DNA from: Streptomyces atratus
GTDB lineage: Bacteria; Actinomycetota; Actinomycetes; Streptomycetales; Streptomycetaceae
Length of the DNA: 64,000 bases
Assembly (NCBI RefSeq): GCF_014648655.1
Contig: NZ_BMRN01000003.1
Location: 390,335-454,334, forward strand
Direction of reading: 5' to 3'
A program made the translations under genes and the position numbers. The notes below the pieces were generated by a model that was given only the letters and a program-made list of their open reading frames with translations, made no database searches and was not told the origin of the DNA. Positions within the stretch are counted from its first letter, which is position 1. Each line of letters opens with the position of its first letter. Shown here one piece after another: positions 45,016-54,002 of this stretch.

Positions 45016-45891
45016 GTGCTGAGTCGCGCAGGGTGGCGCGGCAGTGATGACCAGCTGCGATTCGGGACAGCAGGACAGGTTGAGGGAGTGCTGGGGGACG
45101 ACGCGGAGCTCACTGCCGCGGTGCTCGCGGCGCAGGACGGGGACGAAGACGCCTTCCGTACTGTGTACCGCGCTGTACAGCCGCGACTGCTGGGCTACAT
45201 ACGGACACTCGTGGGGGATCCGGACGCCGAGGACGTGGCGTCCGAGTCCTGGCTGCAGATAGCGCGCGACCTCGACCGGTTCAGCGGCGACGCCGACCGC
45301 TTCCGCGGCTGGGCGGCACGGATAGCCCGTAACCGCGCCCTGGACCATCTGCGGATGCGCGGCAGGCGCCCCGCGATCGGCGGCGACGAGTCGGAGCTGT
45401 CGGAGAAGCCCGCCGAGTCCGACACCGCCGACGAGGCGATGGAGGCCCTGGCCACCGGCCGCACGATGTCGCTCATCGCCCAGCTGCCCCAGGACCAGGC
45501 CGAGGCCGTGGTGCTGCGGGTGGTCGTCGGCCTGGACGCGAAGAGCGCGGCCCTGACACTGGGCAAGCGGCCGGGGGCGGTACGCACCGCGGCGCACCGG
45601 GGACTGAAGCGGCTGGCCGAACTGCTGCGCACGGACGACGCGGACGATGACGGCGGCCACCCCGGTGACGGGGACGGCGAGGGCGGCGACGGCCGTGCCG
45701 AAGGCGGTGCGGGTATCGCCGCGGACCGTGTTCCCGCGGGCGATCCGGCGGATTCGCCCGCCCCTCGCACAAGCACGGCAGGCCGTACGGCGGAACTCGA
45801 CGCCGTGCCCGCCCAGCGCCCCTCCCACAACGGTTCGGCGGCGCCGGCCGGTGTGACGCATTCGCGTCCGTGGACGCAGAAGGACATGTGA
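45016..45891 (+). CDS. ECF-type RNA polymerase sigma factor (module 2)
   Basis: 291 residues from a GTG at 45016 (GAAGGA 6 bases upstream). Region 2: DAFRTVYRAVQPRLLGYIRT, DAEDVASESWLQIARDLDRF, GWAARIARNRALDHLRM. Region 4: LPQDQAEAVVLRVVVGLDAK and RPGAVRTAAHRGLKRLAELL. The first 20 residues and the acidic 90-residue C-terminal tail are additions not seen in module 1. Overlaps the next start by one base (TGATG). Confidence 0.9.
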   Translation: MLSRAGWRGSDDQLRFGTAGQVEGVLGDDAELTAAVLAAQDGDEDAFRTVYRAVQPRLLGYIRTLVGDPDAEDVASESWLQIARDLDRFSGDADRFRGWAARIARNRALDHLRMRGRRPAIGGDESELSEKPAESDTADEAMEALATGRTMSLIAQLPQDQAEAVVLRVVVGLDAKSAALTLGKRPGAVRTAAHRGLKRLAELLRTDDADDDGGHPGDGDGEGGDGRAEGGAGIAADRVPAGDPADSPAPRTSTAGRTAELDAVPAQRPSHNGSAAPAGVTHSRPWTQKDM

Positions 45892-47015
45892 TGGCCGACG
45901 AGCACTACGAATGGCTTGACAAGGACGCGGCGGAGAGATTGCTCCGCGGCGAACCGGTCGATCCCGTGGGCGGTCAGTCGCGTACAGAAGCGGAAAGGCT
46001 CGCGGCAGCGCTGGACGCCGCCGCACGGGCCGCCCGCCCGGCCACCGGCGAACTGCCGGGCGAGGCCGCGGCGCTGGCCGCCTTCCGCACCGCCGCGCAA
46101 TCCGCGCGCGCACGGGCACGGGCGGCGAACCCGCAGGTGAAGGGGTATGCCGGGAAGACGGGCGAACCGGCACCGGCAGACATACTCGAACCGGTGCACA
46201 TCCGGCCCGCCTCCGGCGGCTTCGCCCCGCACCGCCCCTCTTCCTCCGCGGGCTCCGGCCGTACCCGCTCCCTGGGCTGGAGTCGGCCCATCCGCTTCGG
46301 CCTGGTCGCCTCCTTCGCGGGCTGCGCGCTCGGCGGGGTGGCCGTGGCCGCGAGCACCGGGATGCTCCCCGGACCGTTCGGCGGGCACACCCCCGTACCG
46401 GCGACCTCCGTCTCCGCCGCGGCGACGCCCGAGGAGCTCGGCTCGGGAGCCGTCACCGACGAGAGCCCGTCCGCACAGCCGCCCGCCTCCCCGGAGACGG
46501 GGCCCGCCACCCGCCCGGCGGAGCCCTCCGCCCCCACCGGTGACCGGGACAACGGCAGAACCGGCAAGGGCGAGGACCGCAAGGGTGACGACAACCGGAA
46601 GCCCGACGGCACCGCGAGCGGAACCCCGAACGGCACCGAGAACGGCGAGCAGCCCGACGGCCCCGGGAACGGCACCTCCGGCGACTGGTACGCCAAAGCG
46701 CTCAAGGCCTGTCGCGACTACCGCAAGGGCAAGCTGGACGACGACCGCAGACGGCATCTCGAAGCGCTGGCGAAGGGCGCCCGCAATCTGGACCGGTTCT
46801 GCGACCGCATGATCGCCAAGGACACGGACGGCCGGAACAGCCCCGGCAGCGACGGCGAGCAGAACGACGACGATGATTCGAACGGGGACGGCGACGGCTC
46901 CAACACGCTCCCGGCGATCCGGTTCACCAACCCGCCGCCGCCCTCGCCCTCGAACCCGGTCTCCTCGCCGGCAGCGGACCGGGCGTCCCTCGACGCCGTC
47001 GGATCGCCCGGCTGA
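45891..47015 (+). CDS. Single-pass membrane protein coupled to the sigma factor (module 2)
   Basis: 374 residues from the ATG at 45891. N-terminal soluble region about 1-135, one membrane helix (FGLVASFAGCALGGVAVAAS), then a low-complexity extracellular part with a small conserved region, ALKACRDYRKGKLDDDRRRH and LDRFCDRMIAKD, whose cysteines match those of the module 1 protein. Likely controls the sigma factor; mechanism unknown. Confidence 0.78.
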   Translation: MADEHYEWLDKDAAERLLRGEPVDPVGGQSRTEAERLAAALDAAARAARPATGELPGEAAALAAFRTAAQSARARARAANPQVKGYAGKTGEPAPADILEPVHIRPASGGFAPHRPSSSAGSGRTRSLGWSRPIRFGLVASFAGCALGGVAVAASTGMLPGPFGGHTPVPATSVSAAATPEELGSGAVTDESPSAQPPASPETGPATRPAEPSAPTGDRDNGRTGKGEDRKGDDNRKPDGTASGTPNGTENGEQPDGPGNGTSGDWYAKALKACRDYRKGKLDDDRRRHLEALAKGARNLDRFCDRMIAKDTDGRNSPGSDGEQNDDDDSNGDGDGSNTLPAIRFTNPPPPSPSNPVSSPAADRASLDAVGSPG

Positions 47016-47221
47016 GAGCCGTGCGTGCCGGTCCTTTTCAAGCCGTCCACCACCAGGTGTGACGTTTTTCGAGGCCACGGCGCAGTACAGAGTGAGCCGA
47101 CTGGTCATCGGCAGCGCACAGAGCCGGGGTTCCCCCCGTACCTGCGGCTCAGCGCATTGGCGCGGGCGGGACACGTTCCCCCGGTCCCGTCCGCGCCCCT
47201 TTCCTTCCGGCCGGACCGGCC

Positions 47222-48142
47222 CTACCCGTAGACGACGACCTTGTCGCCCGTCCTCACCTGGGCGAAGAGCGAGGCGATCTTTCCCTCGTCACGGACATTG
47301 ACGCAGCCGTGCGAGGCGCCGCTGTAGCCACGGGCCGCGAAGTCCGCCGAGTAGTGCACCGCCTGGCCGCCGCTGAAGAACATCGCGTACGGCATGGCCG
47401 TGTGGTAGATCGTCGACACATGGTGCCGTGACTTCCAGTAGACGGAGAAGGTGCCTTCGCGGGTCGGCGTGTACTGGGAGCCGAAGCGCACGTCCATCGA
47501 CGAGACGACGCGGCCGTCGATCATCCATGACAGCGTCCGGCTGTTCTTGCTGATGCAGAGTACCCGGCCCGTCAGGCAGCGCTTGTCCGGCTTGGTTACG
47601 GGCAGGCTGGTCGGCGGATTCAGCTCGGCGGCCGTCGGCGCGTGCGTCATGCCGAGCAGCTTCTGCCAGGTGACGGTGTCCGTCCTGCCTGTACGGGAGA
47701 GGCCGCGCTTGCCCTGGAAGGACCGGACGGCGGCGACCGTCACGGTGCCGTAGTAGCCGGTGGGGGAGCGGTCGAAGTGGCCGATCTGCCGCAGCCGGGC
47801 CTGCAGTTCCCGCACCTGCTTGCCCTCGGAACCGCTCGCCATCAGCGTCGTGCCCTGAGGGTCCGGCTTCGGCGTGGGCGTCGCGGTGGCCTTCGGGGAC
47901 GACGAGGATGCGTCCGGCGAGGGCGACTGCGCCGCTGGGGGCTTGGCGTCATCGGTCGCCGTGGCCCGGGGCGGTGACGACGGGGCCGCGGACGCGCTGT
48001 CGGCGGGCTGCGCCTTGCAGCCGGCGGTCGCGGCGGTCATGGCGAGAACGGCGAGCGCCGCAGTGGTCGTGGTCCCCGCCCAACCCCGTGTCCTGACCCG
48101 CGCCCTGCGCCGTGACGTGCTTCCGGTGATGCTGCGTATCAT
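47222..48142 (-). CDS. L,D-transpeptidase lipoprotein with peptidoglycan-binding domain
   Basis: 306 residues from the ATG at 48142. Lipoprotein signal with Cys in MTAATAGCKAQ, a Ser/Pro/Thr-rich linker (to about 110), a PG_binding_1 domain (VRELQARLRQIGHFDRSPTG, AVRSFQGKRGLSRTG) and a YkuD domain with HYSADFAARGYSGASHGCVN, holding the catalytic His and Cys of the SHGC motif. It cross-links peptidoglycan 3-3 or attaches proteins at the outer membrane face. Convergent with the sigma module; its start is 242 bases from the mutase gene on the other strand. Confidence 0.92.
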   Translation of the reverse strand: MIRSITGSTSRRRARVRTRGWAGTTTTAALAVLAMTAATAGCKAQPADSASAAPSSPPRATATDDAKPPAAQSPSPDASSSSPKATATPTPKPDPQGTTLMASGSEGKQVRELQARLRQIGHFDRSPTGYYGTVTVAAVRSFQGKRGLSRTGRTDTVTWQKLLGMTHAPTAAELNPPTSLPVTKPDKRCLTGRVLCISKNSRTLSWMIDGRVVSSMDVRFGSQYTPTREGTFSVYWKSRHHVSTIYHTAMPYAMFFSGGQAVHYSADFAARGYSGASHGCVNVRDEGKIASLFAQVRTGDKVVVYG

Positions 48143-48383
48143 CTCGGCCCCCTGATTCTCCGGGTTTCTCCGGTGTCCCCTTGGACGGATTCCCGCTCTG
48201 CCCGGTTGCCAAAGCCCGCGCATGATGGGGAGAGCGGCGGCGAGGGTCGTGAGGGAGGGCTGTGAGCAAGGTCCCAGCCCGTGCACCTCCACCGGTCTCG
48301 CGCCCGCCGCTACAGTCCGTCGCGGGGATCCTTGGTTACCAGTAAGTAGCTTTACCGAGCAGCTTCAGCGGGAGGCACAGCAG

Positions 48384-49964
48384 ATGACGCGCGAGTCGGA
48401 GTCGGGACTGCCCATCGAGCCGGTGTACGGGCCGGACGCACTCGACGGGTGGAACCCCGACGACAAGCTGGGAGAGCCGGGTGCCTACCCCTACACGCGC
48501 GGTGTCTACCCGTCGATGTACACCGGCCGGCCGTGGACGATGCGTCAGTACGCAGGTTTCGGCACGGCCACGGAATCCAACGCCCGCTACAAGCAGCTGA
48601 TCGCCAACGGCACGATGGGCCTCTCCGTCGCCTTCGACCTGCCCACCCAGATGGGCCACGACTCCGACGCGGCGATCGCGTCCGGCGAGGTCGGCAAGGT
48701 CGGGGTGGCGATCGACTCGATCGACGACATGAGGGTCCTGTTCGGCGGAATCCCGCTCGACAAGGTTTCCACCTCGATGACGATCAACGCGCCCGCCGCG
48801 CTGCTGCTCCTCATGTACCAGCTGGTCGGAGAGGAGCAGGGCGTCCCGGCGGACAAGCTGACCGGCACCATCCAGAACGATGTCCTCAAGGAGTACATCG
48901 CCCGCGGCACGTACATCTTTCCGCCGGGGCCCTCGCTCCGGCTGATCGCCGACATCTTCAAGTACTGCCGGGCCGAGATCCCGAAGTGGAACACCATCTC
49001 GATCTCCGGCTACCACATGGCGGAGGCCGGGGCCTCGCCCGCGCAGGAGATCGCGTTCACCCTCGCGGACGGCATCGAGTACGTACGTACCGCCGTCGCG
49101 GCCGGCATGGACGTCGACGACTTCGCCCCCCGCCTCTCCTTCTTCTTCGTCGCCCGTACGACGATCCTCGAAGAGGTCGCCAAGTTCCGCGCCGCCCGCC
49201 GGATCTGGGCGAGGGTGATGAAGGAGGAGTTCGGCGCGAAGAACCCCAAGTCGCTGATGCTGCGCTTCCACACCCAGACGGCGGGCGTCCAGCTCACCGC
49301 CCAGCAGCCCGAGGTCAACCTGGTGCGCGTCGCCGTCCAGGGCCTGGCCGCGGTCCTCGGCGGTACGCAGTCGCTGCACACCAACTCCTTCGACGAGGCG
49401 ATCGCCCTGCCGACCGACAAGTCCGCCCGCCTCGCCCTGCGCACCCAGCAGGTCCTGGCGTACGAGACGGACGTCACGGCCACCGTGGACCCGTTCGCGG
49501 GTTCGTACGTCGTCGAGAAGATGACCGACGATGTCGAAGCCGCGGCCCTGGAGCTGATGCTCAAGGTCGAGGACATGGGCGGTGCGGTCAACGCGATCGA
49601 GCGCGGCTTCCAGAAGAACGAGATCGAGCGCAGTGCGTACCGCATCGCCCTGGAGACCGACAGCGCCGAGCGTGTCGTGGTCGGCGTCAACCGCTTCCAG
49701 CTCGACGAGGAGGAGCCGTACGAGCCGCTGCGCGTCGACCCCGCGATCGAGGCCCAGCAGGCGGCCCGGCTGGCGAAGCTGCGGGCCGAGCGCGACCAGG
49801 GCGCGGTCGACGAGGCGCTGGGCCGGCTGAAGAAGGCGGCCGAGGGCACGGACAACGTCCTGTACCCGATGAAGGACGCGCTGGCGGCGCGGGCGACGGT
49901 GGGCGAGGTCTGCAATGCGCTGCGGGGGGTGTGGGGGGCTTACGTGCCGTCGGACGCGTTCTGA
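48384..49964 (+). CDS. Methylmalonyl-CoA mutase-type catalytic subunit without B12-binding domain
   Basis: 526 residues from the ATG at 48384 (GGGAGG 8 bases upstream). TIM-barrel mutase motifs: [61 protein letters not shown] and RLSFFF. The Tyr and Arg equivalent to Tyr89 and Arg207 of methylmalonyl-CoA mutase are kept, unlike isobutyryl-CoA mutase. The sequence ends after the barrel, so the DxHxxG cobalamin domain must come from a separate small subunit, not found here. Rearranges a branched acyl-CoA, probably methylmalonyl/succinyl-CoA. Confidence 0.92.
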   Translation: MTRESESGLPIEPVYGPDALDGWNPDDKLGEPGAYPYTRGVYPSMYTGRPWTMRQYAGFGTATESNARYKQLIANGTMGLSVAFDLPTQMGHDSDAAIASGEVGKVGVAIDSIDDMRVLFGGIPLDKVSTSMTINAPAALLLLMYQLVGEEQGVPADKLTGTIQNDVLKEYIARGTYIFPPGPSLRLIADIFKYCRAEIPKWNTISISGYHMAEAGASPAQEIAFTLADGIEYVRTAVAAGMDVDDFAPRLSFFFVARTTILEEVAKFRAARRIWARVMKEEFGAKNPKSLMLRFHTQTAGVQLTAQQPEVNLVRVAVQGLAAVLGGTQSLHTNSFDEAIALPTDKSARLALRTQQVLAYETDVTATVDPFAGSYVVEKMTDDVEAAALELMLKVEDMGGAVNAIERGFQKNEIERSAYRIALETDSAERVVVGVNRFQLDEEEPYEPLRVDPAIEAQQAARLAKLRAERDQGAVDEALGRLKKAAEGTDNVLYPMKDALAARATVGEVCNALRGVWGAYVPSDAF

Positions 49965-50053
49965 GGCGACGTGTACCCGTGAGGGTGATCTCTCGCCGAA
50001 TGTCCGTGGCCACGGATAAGCTCGTGAACAGTGGTCCCCGAAAGGAGGATGCC

Positions 50054-50659
50054 GTGGCTGTAATACAGCACGAGGTGCGGGAGCAGGAACAGCCCGAGCT
50101 GGCGCTCGGCGAGGCAGCCGAGCAGCTCGCACGCTCGCTGCCTGGGCATCGCGTGGAGATTCTCCAGGGGAGGCTCACTGTGACACCACCGGCGGACGGA
50201 ACGCACGCGCTGGCGTTGTCCTGGCTCGGCGAGGAATTCGGCGCCAAGGCGCGCACGGTGGGGCTCAGGCTCGTCCAGGCGGTCGGTCTGTGGCTGCCAA
50301 CCGGGCCGGACGACTACGCGATTCCCGATCTGTCGGTTGTCGAGGCAGACTTTCGGGACGCCCATGCAATGAAGAACTGCTACGCCGCCCACGCCTTCCG
50401 CATGGTGGTAGAGGTGACCTCGACCAACTGGGCCGACGACCTCGGTCCCAAGGTCGAGGACTACGCGCAGGCGGGCATTCCGGTCTACGTCGTGGTCGAT
50501 CGCAAGCATGACCAGGTGCTGCTCTGCAGCGATCCACGGAGCGGCGAGTACAAGAACAAGGTGTCCCACAAGCGCGGGACCTCGTTCACCGTGCCGGACG
50601 TGGTCGGCATCGAGATGAAGCTCTCCGTGGACCGCCTCCTGGACGGCGACGAGGACTGA
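50054..50659 (+). CDS. Uma2 family (DUF820) endonuclease-like protein
   Basis: 201 residues from a GTG at 50054 with an excellent AAAGGAGG 5 bases upstream; an in-frame ATG at 50000 has no such site. Restriction-endonuclease-like fold: EILQGRLTVTPPADG, DYAIPDLSVVE, VVEVTSTNWADDLGPKVEDY and GIPVYVVVDRK supply the Asp, Glu and Lys positions of a PD-(D/E)xK site. The family is very expanded in Streptomyces; its role is unknown. Confidence 0.9.
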   Translation: MAVIQHEVREQEQPELALGEAAEQLARSLPGHRVEILQGRLTVTPPADGTHALALSWLGEEFGAKARTVGLRLVQAVGLWLPTGPDDYAIPDLSVVEADFRDAHAMKNCYAAHAFRMVVEVTSTNWADDLGPKVEDYAQAGIPVYVVVDRKHDQVLLCSDPRSGEYKNKVSHKRGTSFTVPDVVGIEMKLSVDRLLDGDED

Positions 50660-50686
50660 CCCCACGACTTTCCGGACCTCCGGAAC

Positions 50687-50714
50687 GGAGTGTCGTACCC
50701 ACGTGCGACACTCC
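50687..50714. terminator. Inverted repeat between Uma2 and LysE genes
   Basis: GGAGTGTCG (50687-50695) and CGACACTCC (50706-50714) form a 9-base-pair stem with a 10-base loop, 27 bases after the Uma2 stop and just before the LysE start at 50720. It may end the first transcript or act as an operator. Confidence 0.5.
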
Positions 50715-50719
50715 CTCTC

Positions 50720-51385
50720 ATGCTGGGTGTCACCGATCTTCCGACCTATCTCGTCGGCCTGGTGCTGATCGTTCTGCTGCCGGGGCCGAATTCGCTGTAC
50801 GTGCTGTCCGTCGCCGCCCGGCGCGGTGTGCGTACCGGTTATGTGGCGGCGGCCGGGGTGTGGACCGGGGACACCGTGCTGATGACGCTGTCCGCGCTGG
50901 GGGCCTCGTCGCTGTTGCAGACGACGCCGGTGCTGTTTGCCGTCGTCAAGTTCGCGGGTGCGGGCTATCTGACCTGGCTGGCGATCGGCATGCTGCGGGC
51001 CGCGGTGGCCATGTGGCGCGAGCGGCACCGGCGGGTGGCCGAGCTGACCGAGGAGACCGCCGGGCCCGAGACCGCCGGGGCGATGGAGCGGCCGTACCGG
51101 CGCGCGCTGGTGGTCAGCCTCTTCAACCCGAAGGCGATCCTGTTCCTGATCTCGTTCTTCGTGCAGTTCGTCGATCCCGGCTACGCCTATCCGGCGCTGT
51201 CCTTCCTGGTGCTGGGCACCCTGTTGCAGATCGCCAGCTTCCTCTATCTGTCGATGCTGATATTCGGCGGCACCCGCCTGTCCGCCGCGTTCCGCCGCCG
51301 CAAGCGGCTGTCGGCGGGAGCCACTTCGGCGGCCGGTCTGCTGTTCCTGGGGTTCGCGGCGAAGCTCTCGCTCAGCAGCGTGTGA
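50720..51385 (+). CDS. LysE family amino-acid exporter
   Basis: 221 residues from the ATG at 50720; a GTG at 50690 is in frame but inside the inverted repeat. Five to six helices; LysE signature LIVLLPGPNSLYVLSVAARR near the N-terminus, and NPKAILFLISFFVQFV later. Close in type to leucine/threonine exporters (LeuE/RhtB). Substrate not determinable. Confidence 0.9.
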   Translation: MLGVTDLPTYLVGLVLIVLLPGPNSLYVLSVAARRGVRTGYVAAAGVWTGDTVLMTLSALGASSLLQTTPVLFAVVKFAGAGYLTWLAIGMLRAAVAMWRERHRRVAELTEETAGPETAGAMERPYRRALVVSLFNPKAILFLISFFVQFVDPGYAYPALSFLVLGTLLQIASFLYLSMLIFGGTRLSAAFRRRKRLSAGATSAAGLLFLGFAAKLSLSSV

Positions 51386-51580
51386 CCGCGGCGACGCCGA
51401 GCGGGGCCAGGTACGGCGTCACCCTCTCGGCCTCGCCCCCACTCCGCGGATCAGCCAGCCGTCGCGCCAGGCGTCACGTGAGTGTCGTCCAGCGTTCACC
51501 ATCCGTCGCCCCGGTGGCTGCTTCCTCCTCGACGGGGCTGATTACGTTGAGCGGCTACAAGATCGAAGGCGAGGGCCGGC

Positions 51581-52546
51581 GTGCCGAAACTGTCCGTTGT
51601 CGTACCGCTCCACAATGTCGCCCCGTATGCCGACACCACGCTGGGCAGTCTTGCCCGCAATGCGGCCGGGGACGTCGAATTCCTGCTGGTCGACGACTGT
51701 TCCACGGATGAGACGCCGTCCGTCATCGACCGCTGGGCCGCGAGACTCCCGCAGGCCCGGGTCATCCGGCACGACACGAACGTGGGGATCGCCGCCGCAC
51801 GCAACAGCGGAATCGAGGCGGCGAGCGGTGAGTTCCTCACCTTTCTCGACGGCGACGACTGGTACGCCCCCGAGCACCTGGCGCGGCTCCTGGAAGCAGC
51901 GGAGGAACTGGGCGTCGACTTCGTCCGCAACGACCACGTCCAGGCGACGGGCACCAGCCGGGTGATCCGCCGCGCCCCCGCCCGGGTGCGGGACAGGGCG
52001 ACGGACCCGCGGGCGGGGATCGCGTACTCGACGATGGAGACGATGGTCGACTACCCCTTCGTCTGGGCCGGGCTCTACCACCGACGGCTCTTCGAGGACG
52101 GTGCCCTGCGCTTCGACTCCGCCCTGCGCACAGCCGAGGACCGGTTGTGGACCTGGCGGCTGCATCTGCGGGCACGTACCTGCGCGGTCCTGGGGCTCCA
52201 CGGGATCTTCTACCGGCGCGGTGTCACCACCTCGCTGACCCAGATCAAGGACTCCCGCCAACTGGACTTCTTCCCCGCGTACGACACCCTGCTGGAGGAG
52301 TTGGCGCAGGACCGGGACGCGGAACTCCTCCTGCCCAAGGCGGTCCGTACGTACTGCGCGCTGATCGCCTTCCACAGCGAGAAGACGGGCGAATACGAGG
52401 CCGGCACCGCCCGCAGCCTGAGACGGGAGTCGATCGCCGCGCTGCACCGCATGCCCCAGCACGTACTGGACCACACCCTGATGACGATGGACACGAAGCG
52501 CAGCACTTTGCTCCGACGCCTGCGTGACAAGCAGAAGGCCGCCTGA
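51581..52546 (+). CDS. GT2 family glycosyltransferase (first GT2/polysialyltransferase pair)
   Basis: 321 residues from a GTG at 51581. GT-A domain: LSVVVPLHNVAPYADTTLGS, LLVDDCSTDETPSVID, GIAAARNSGIEAASGEFLTF and the DxD-type LDGDDW; a helical C-terminal part with RTAEDRLWTWRLHLRA and LLPKAVRTYCALIAFH. Transfers a sugar from a nucleotide donor, presumably building a repeat or primer for a surface polymer. Stop and next start are 3 bases apart. A paralogue with the same layout lies at 56843-57823 in opposite orientation. Confidence 0.92.
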   Translation: MPKLSVVVPLHNVAPYADTTLGSLARNAAGDVEFLLVDDCSTDETPSVIDRWAARLPQARVIRHDTNVGIAAARNSGIEAASGEFLTFLDGDDWYAPEHLARLLEAAEELGVDFVRNDHVQATGTSRVIRRAPARVRDRATDPRAGIAYSTMETMVDYPFVWAGLYHRRLFEDGALRFDSALRTAEDRLWTWRLHLRARTCAVLGLHGIFYRRGVTTSLTQIKDSRQLDFFPAYDTLLEELAQDRDAELLLPKAVRTYCALIAFHSEKTGEYEAGTARSLRRESIAALHRMPQHVLDHTLMTMDTKRSTLLRRLRDKQKAA

Positions 52547-52549
52547 CCC

Positions 52550-53893
52550 ATGCCTACGCGCACCCAGATCTTCCAGGTGTCGACCCTGTACGGGGCCGCC
52601 ACGCTCGCTGCCGCGCTCGACGCCGGCCAGTTCGGACCACCGGCGCAGAGCCGCCGGATCCTGCTGGTGTGCAACAACGCCCCGGTACCGGAGACGGCCG
52701 CCGGGCTGGACGCGATGCTCGGCTACGACCGCATCGCTGCCCGTTTCGACTCCGTCGTCAGCTGGAACGAAGCGATCCGCCCGTACCACCCGGGCGCCTG
52801 GGGTCCGCGTGCCGAGGACGTCGTGCTGTGGCAGCGCGCACTCCGGCTCGCCTGGGGACTGGGTGAGGAACCCGTCGAACTGGTTCTGGAATCCATCCAG
52901 GTCGACCCGGCCCGCGCACTCGGGGCGATCTTCTCCGAGAGCACCCTGCACGTCTACGCGGACGGCCTCATGAGCTATGGGCCGACCCGCACCAAGCTGC
53001 CCCAGACGATGGGCTGCCGCGTCCAGCGCGTGCTCCACCTCGACCTGGTGCCCGGGCTCAGGCCCATGCTCCTGTCCGAATTCGACGTGGAGCCCGAACT
53101 CGTGCCGGCGGACGCCTTCCGCAAGGTCCTCGGTGAGATAGCCGGGGCGACGGACGGCGACCCGCAGCTCACCGAGGCGGTGGAGCAGGCCCCCACCGCC
53201 GTACTCCTGGGCCAGTACCTGGCCGCCCTCGACATCCTCACCGCCGAAGAGGAGGAGGACCTGCACATCCGTATGCTGCGCGGGGCCGCCCGGGCCGGCC
53301 ACACGTCCATCCTCTTCAAGCCCCATCCCACCGCCCCCGCCCGCTACTCCGACGCCTTGGACCGCGCCGCCGTCGAGGCCGGGGTCCGGCTCGTCACGAT
53401 GGACACACCCCTGCTGGCGGAGACCCTCTTCGAGAGGTGCGCACCCGCACTCGTCGTCGGCTGCTTCTCGACCGCCATGCTCACCGCCGCGGCGTACTAC
53501 GGCATTCCCGTCGCCCGCGTCGGCACGGGCCGGGTGCTGGACCGCCTCGCCCCGTACGAGAACAGCAACCGCATTCCGCTGACGATCGTCGACCACCTCG
53601 TGCCCGATCTGGAGGACCAGGGCGGCGGTGACGTCCCCGCACTGCCGCCCAGCTCACCGGCGACCCTGGGCCCCCTCGTCCGCACGGTCGGCTACTGCAT
53701 GCAGTCCGAACTCCACCCGGAACTGCGCGGTGAGGCGGAGGACTGGCTGCGGGACCGGCTGGACGTCAGCACCCAGCGCTACTTCAAGCGCCGCCGACTC
53801 GGCAAGCTCTCCCTGCCCGGTGGCAGCGCCGAGGGCACCGCGGCCCGACTGCGCCGGACGGTGCGGCGCACCCGCAGCACCCTGAGTCGGTGA
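52550..53893 (+). CDS. Polysialyltransferase-like glycosyltransferase (PF07388 type)
   Basis: 447 residues. The three bacterial sialyltransferase motifs are visible: the D/E-D/E-G-like YADGLMSYGPT, the HP motif LFKPHPTAP, and the SS/ST motif GCFSTAML. The start QIFQVSTLYGAATLAAALDA fits the alpha-2,8-polysialyltransferase family. Expected to polymerise or add CMP-activated nonulosonic acid. It forms an operon with the GT2 gene before it. Confidence 0.88.
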   Translation: MPTRTQIFQVSTLYGAATLAAALDAGQFGPPAQSRRILLVCNNAPVPETAAGLDAMLGYDRIAARFDSVVSWNEAIRPYHPGAWGPRAEDVVLWQRALRLAWGLGEEPVELVLESIQVDPARALGAIFSESTLHVYADGLMSYGPTRTKLPQTMGCRVQRVLHLDLVPGLRPMLLSEFDVEPELVPADAFRKVLGEIAGATDGDPQLTEAVEQAPTAVLLGQYLAALDILTAEEEEDLHIRMLRGAARAGHTSILFKPHPTAPARYSDALDRAAVEAGVRLVTMDTPLLAETLFERCAPALVVGCFSTAMLTAAAYYGIPVARVGTGRVLDRLAPYENSNRIPLTIVDHLVPDLEDQGGGDVPALPPSSPATLGPLVRTVGYCMQSELHPELRGEAEDWLRDRLDVSTQRYFKRRRLGKLSLPGGSAEGTAARLRRTVRRTRSTLSR

Positions 53894-54002
53894 CGGCTGC
53901 TCAGCGGGCACGCGTCCTTCACCTCCGCGCCATCCGCAGGAAGTGACTGTTCACCTCGCCGGAGTTCCCCGGGCGGCGGTGCGTTCATAGCCTTCGAAGA
54001 CC

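Noticed and set aside
48336-48350. TTAC-CA-GTAA near-palindrome upstream of the mutase gene
   Set aside because: The arms are only four bases, so it could arise by chance; no regulator nearby supports it.
48222-48383. In-frame N-terminal extension of the mutase
   Set aside because: It lacks a ribosome site and family similarity, whereas the ATG at 48384 has GGGAGG at the right distance.
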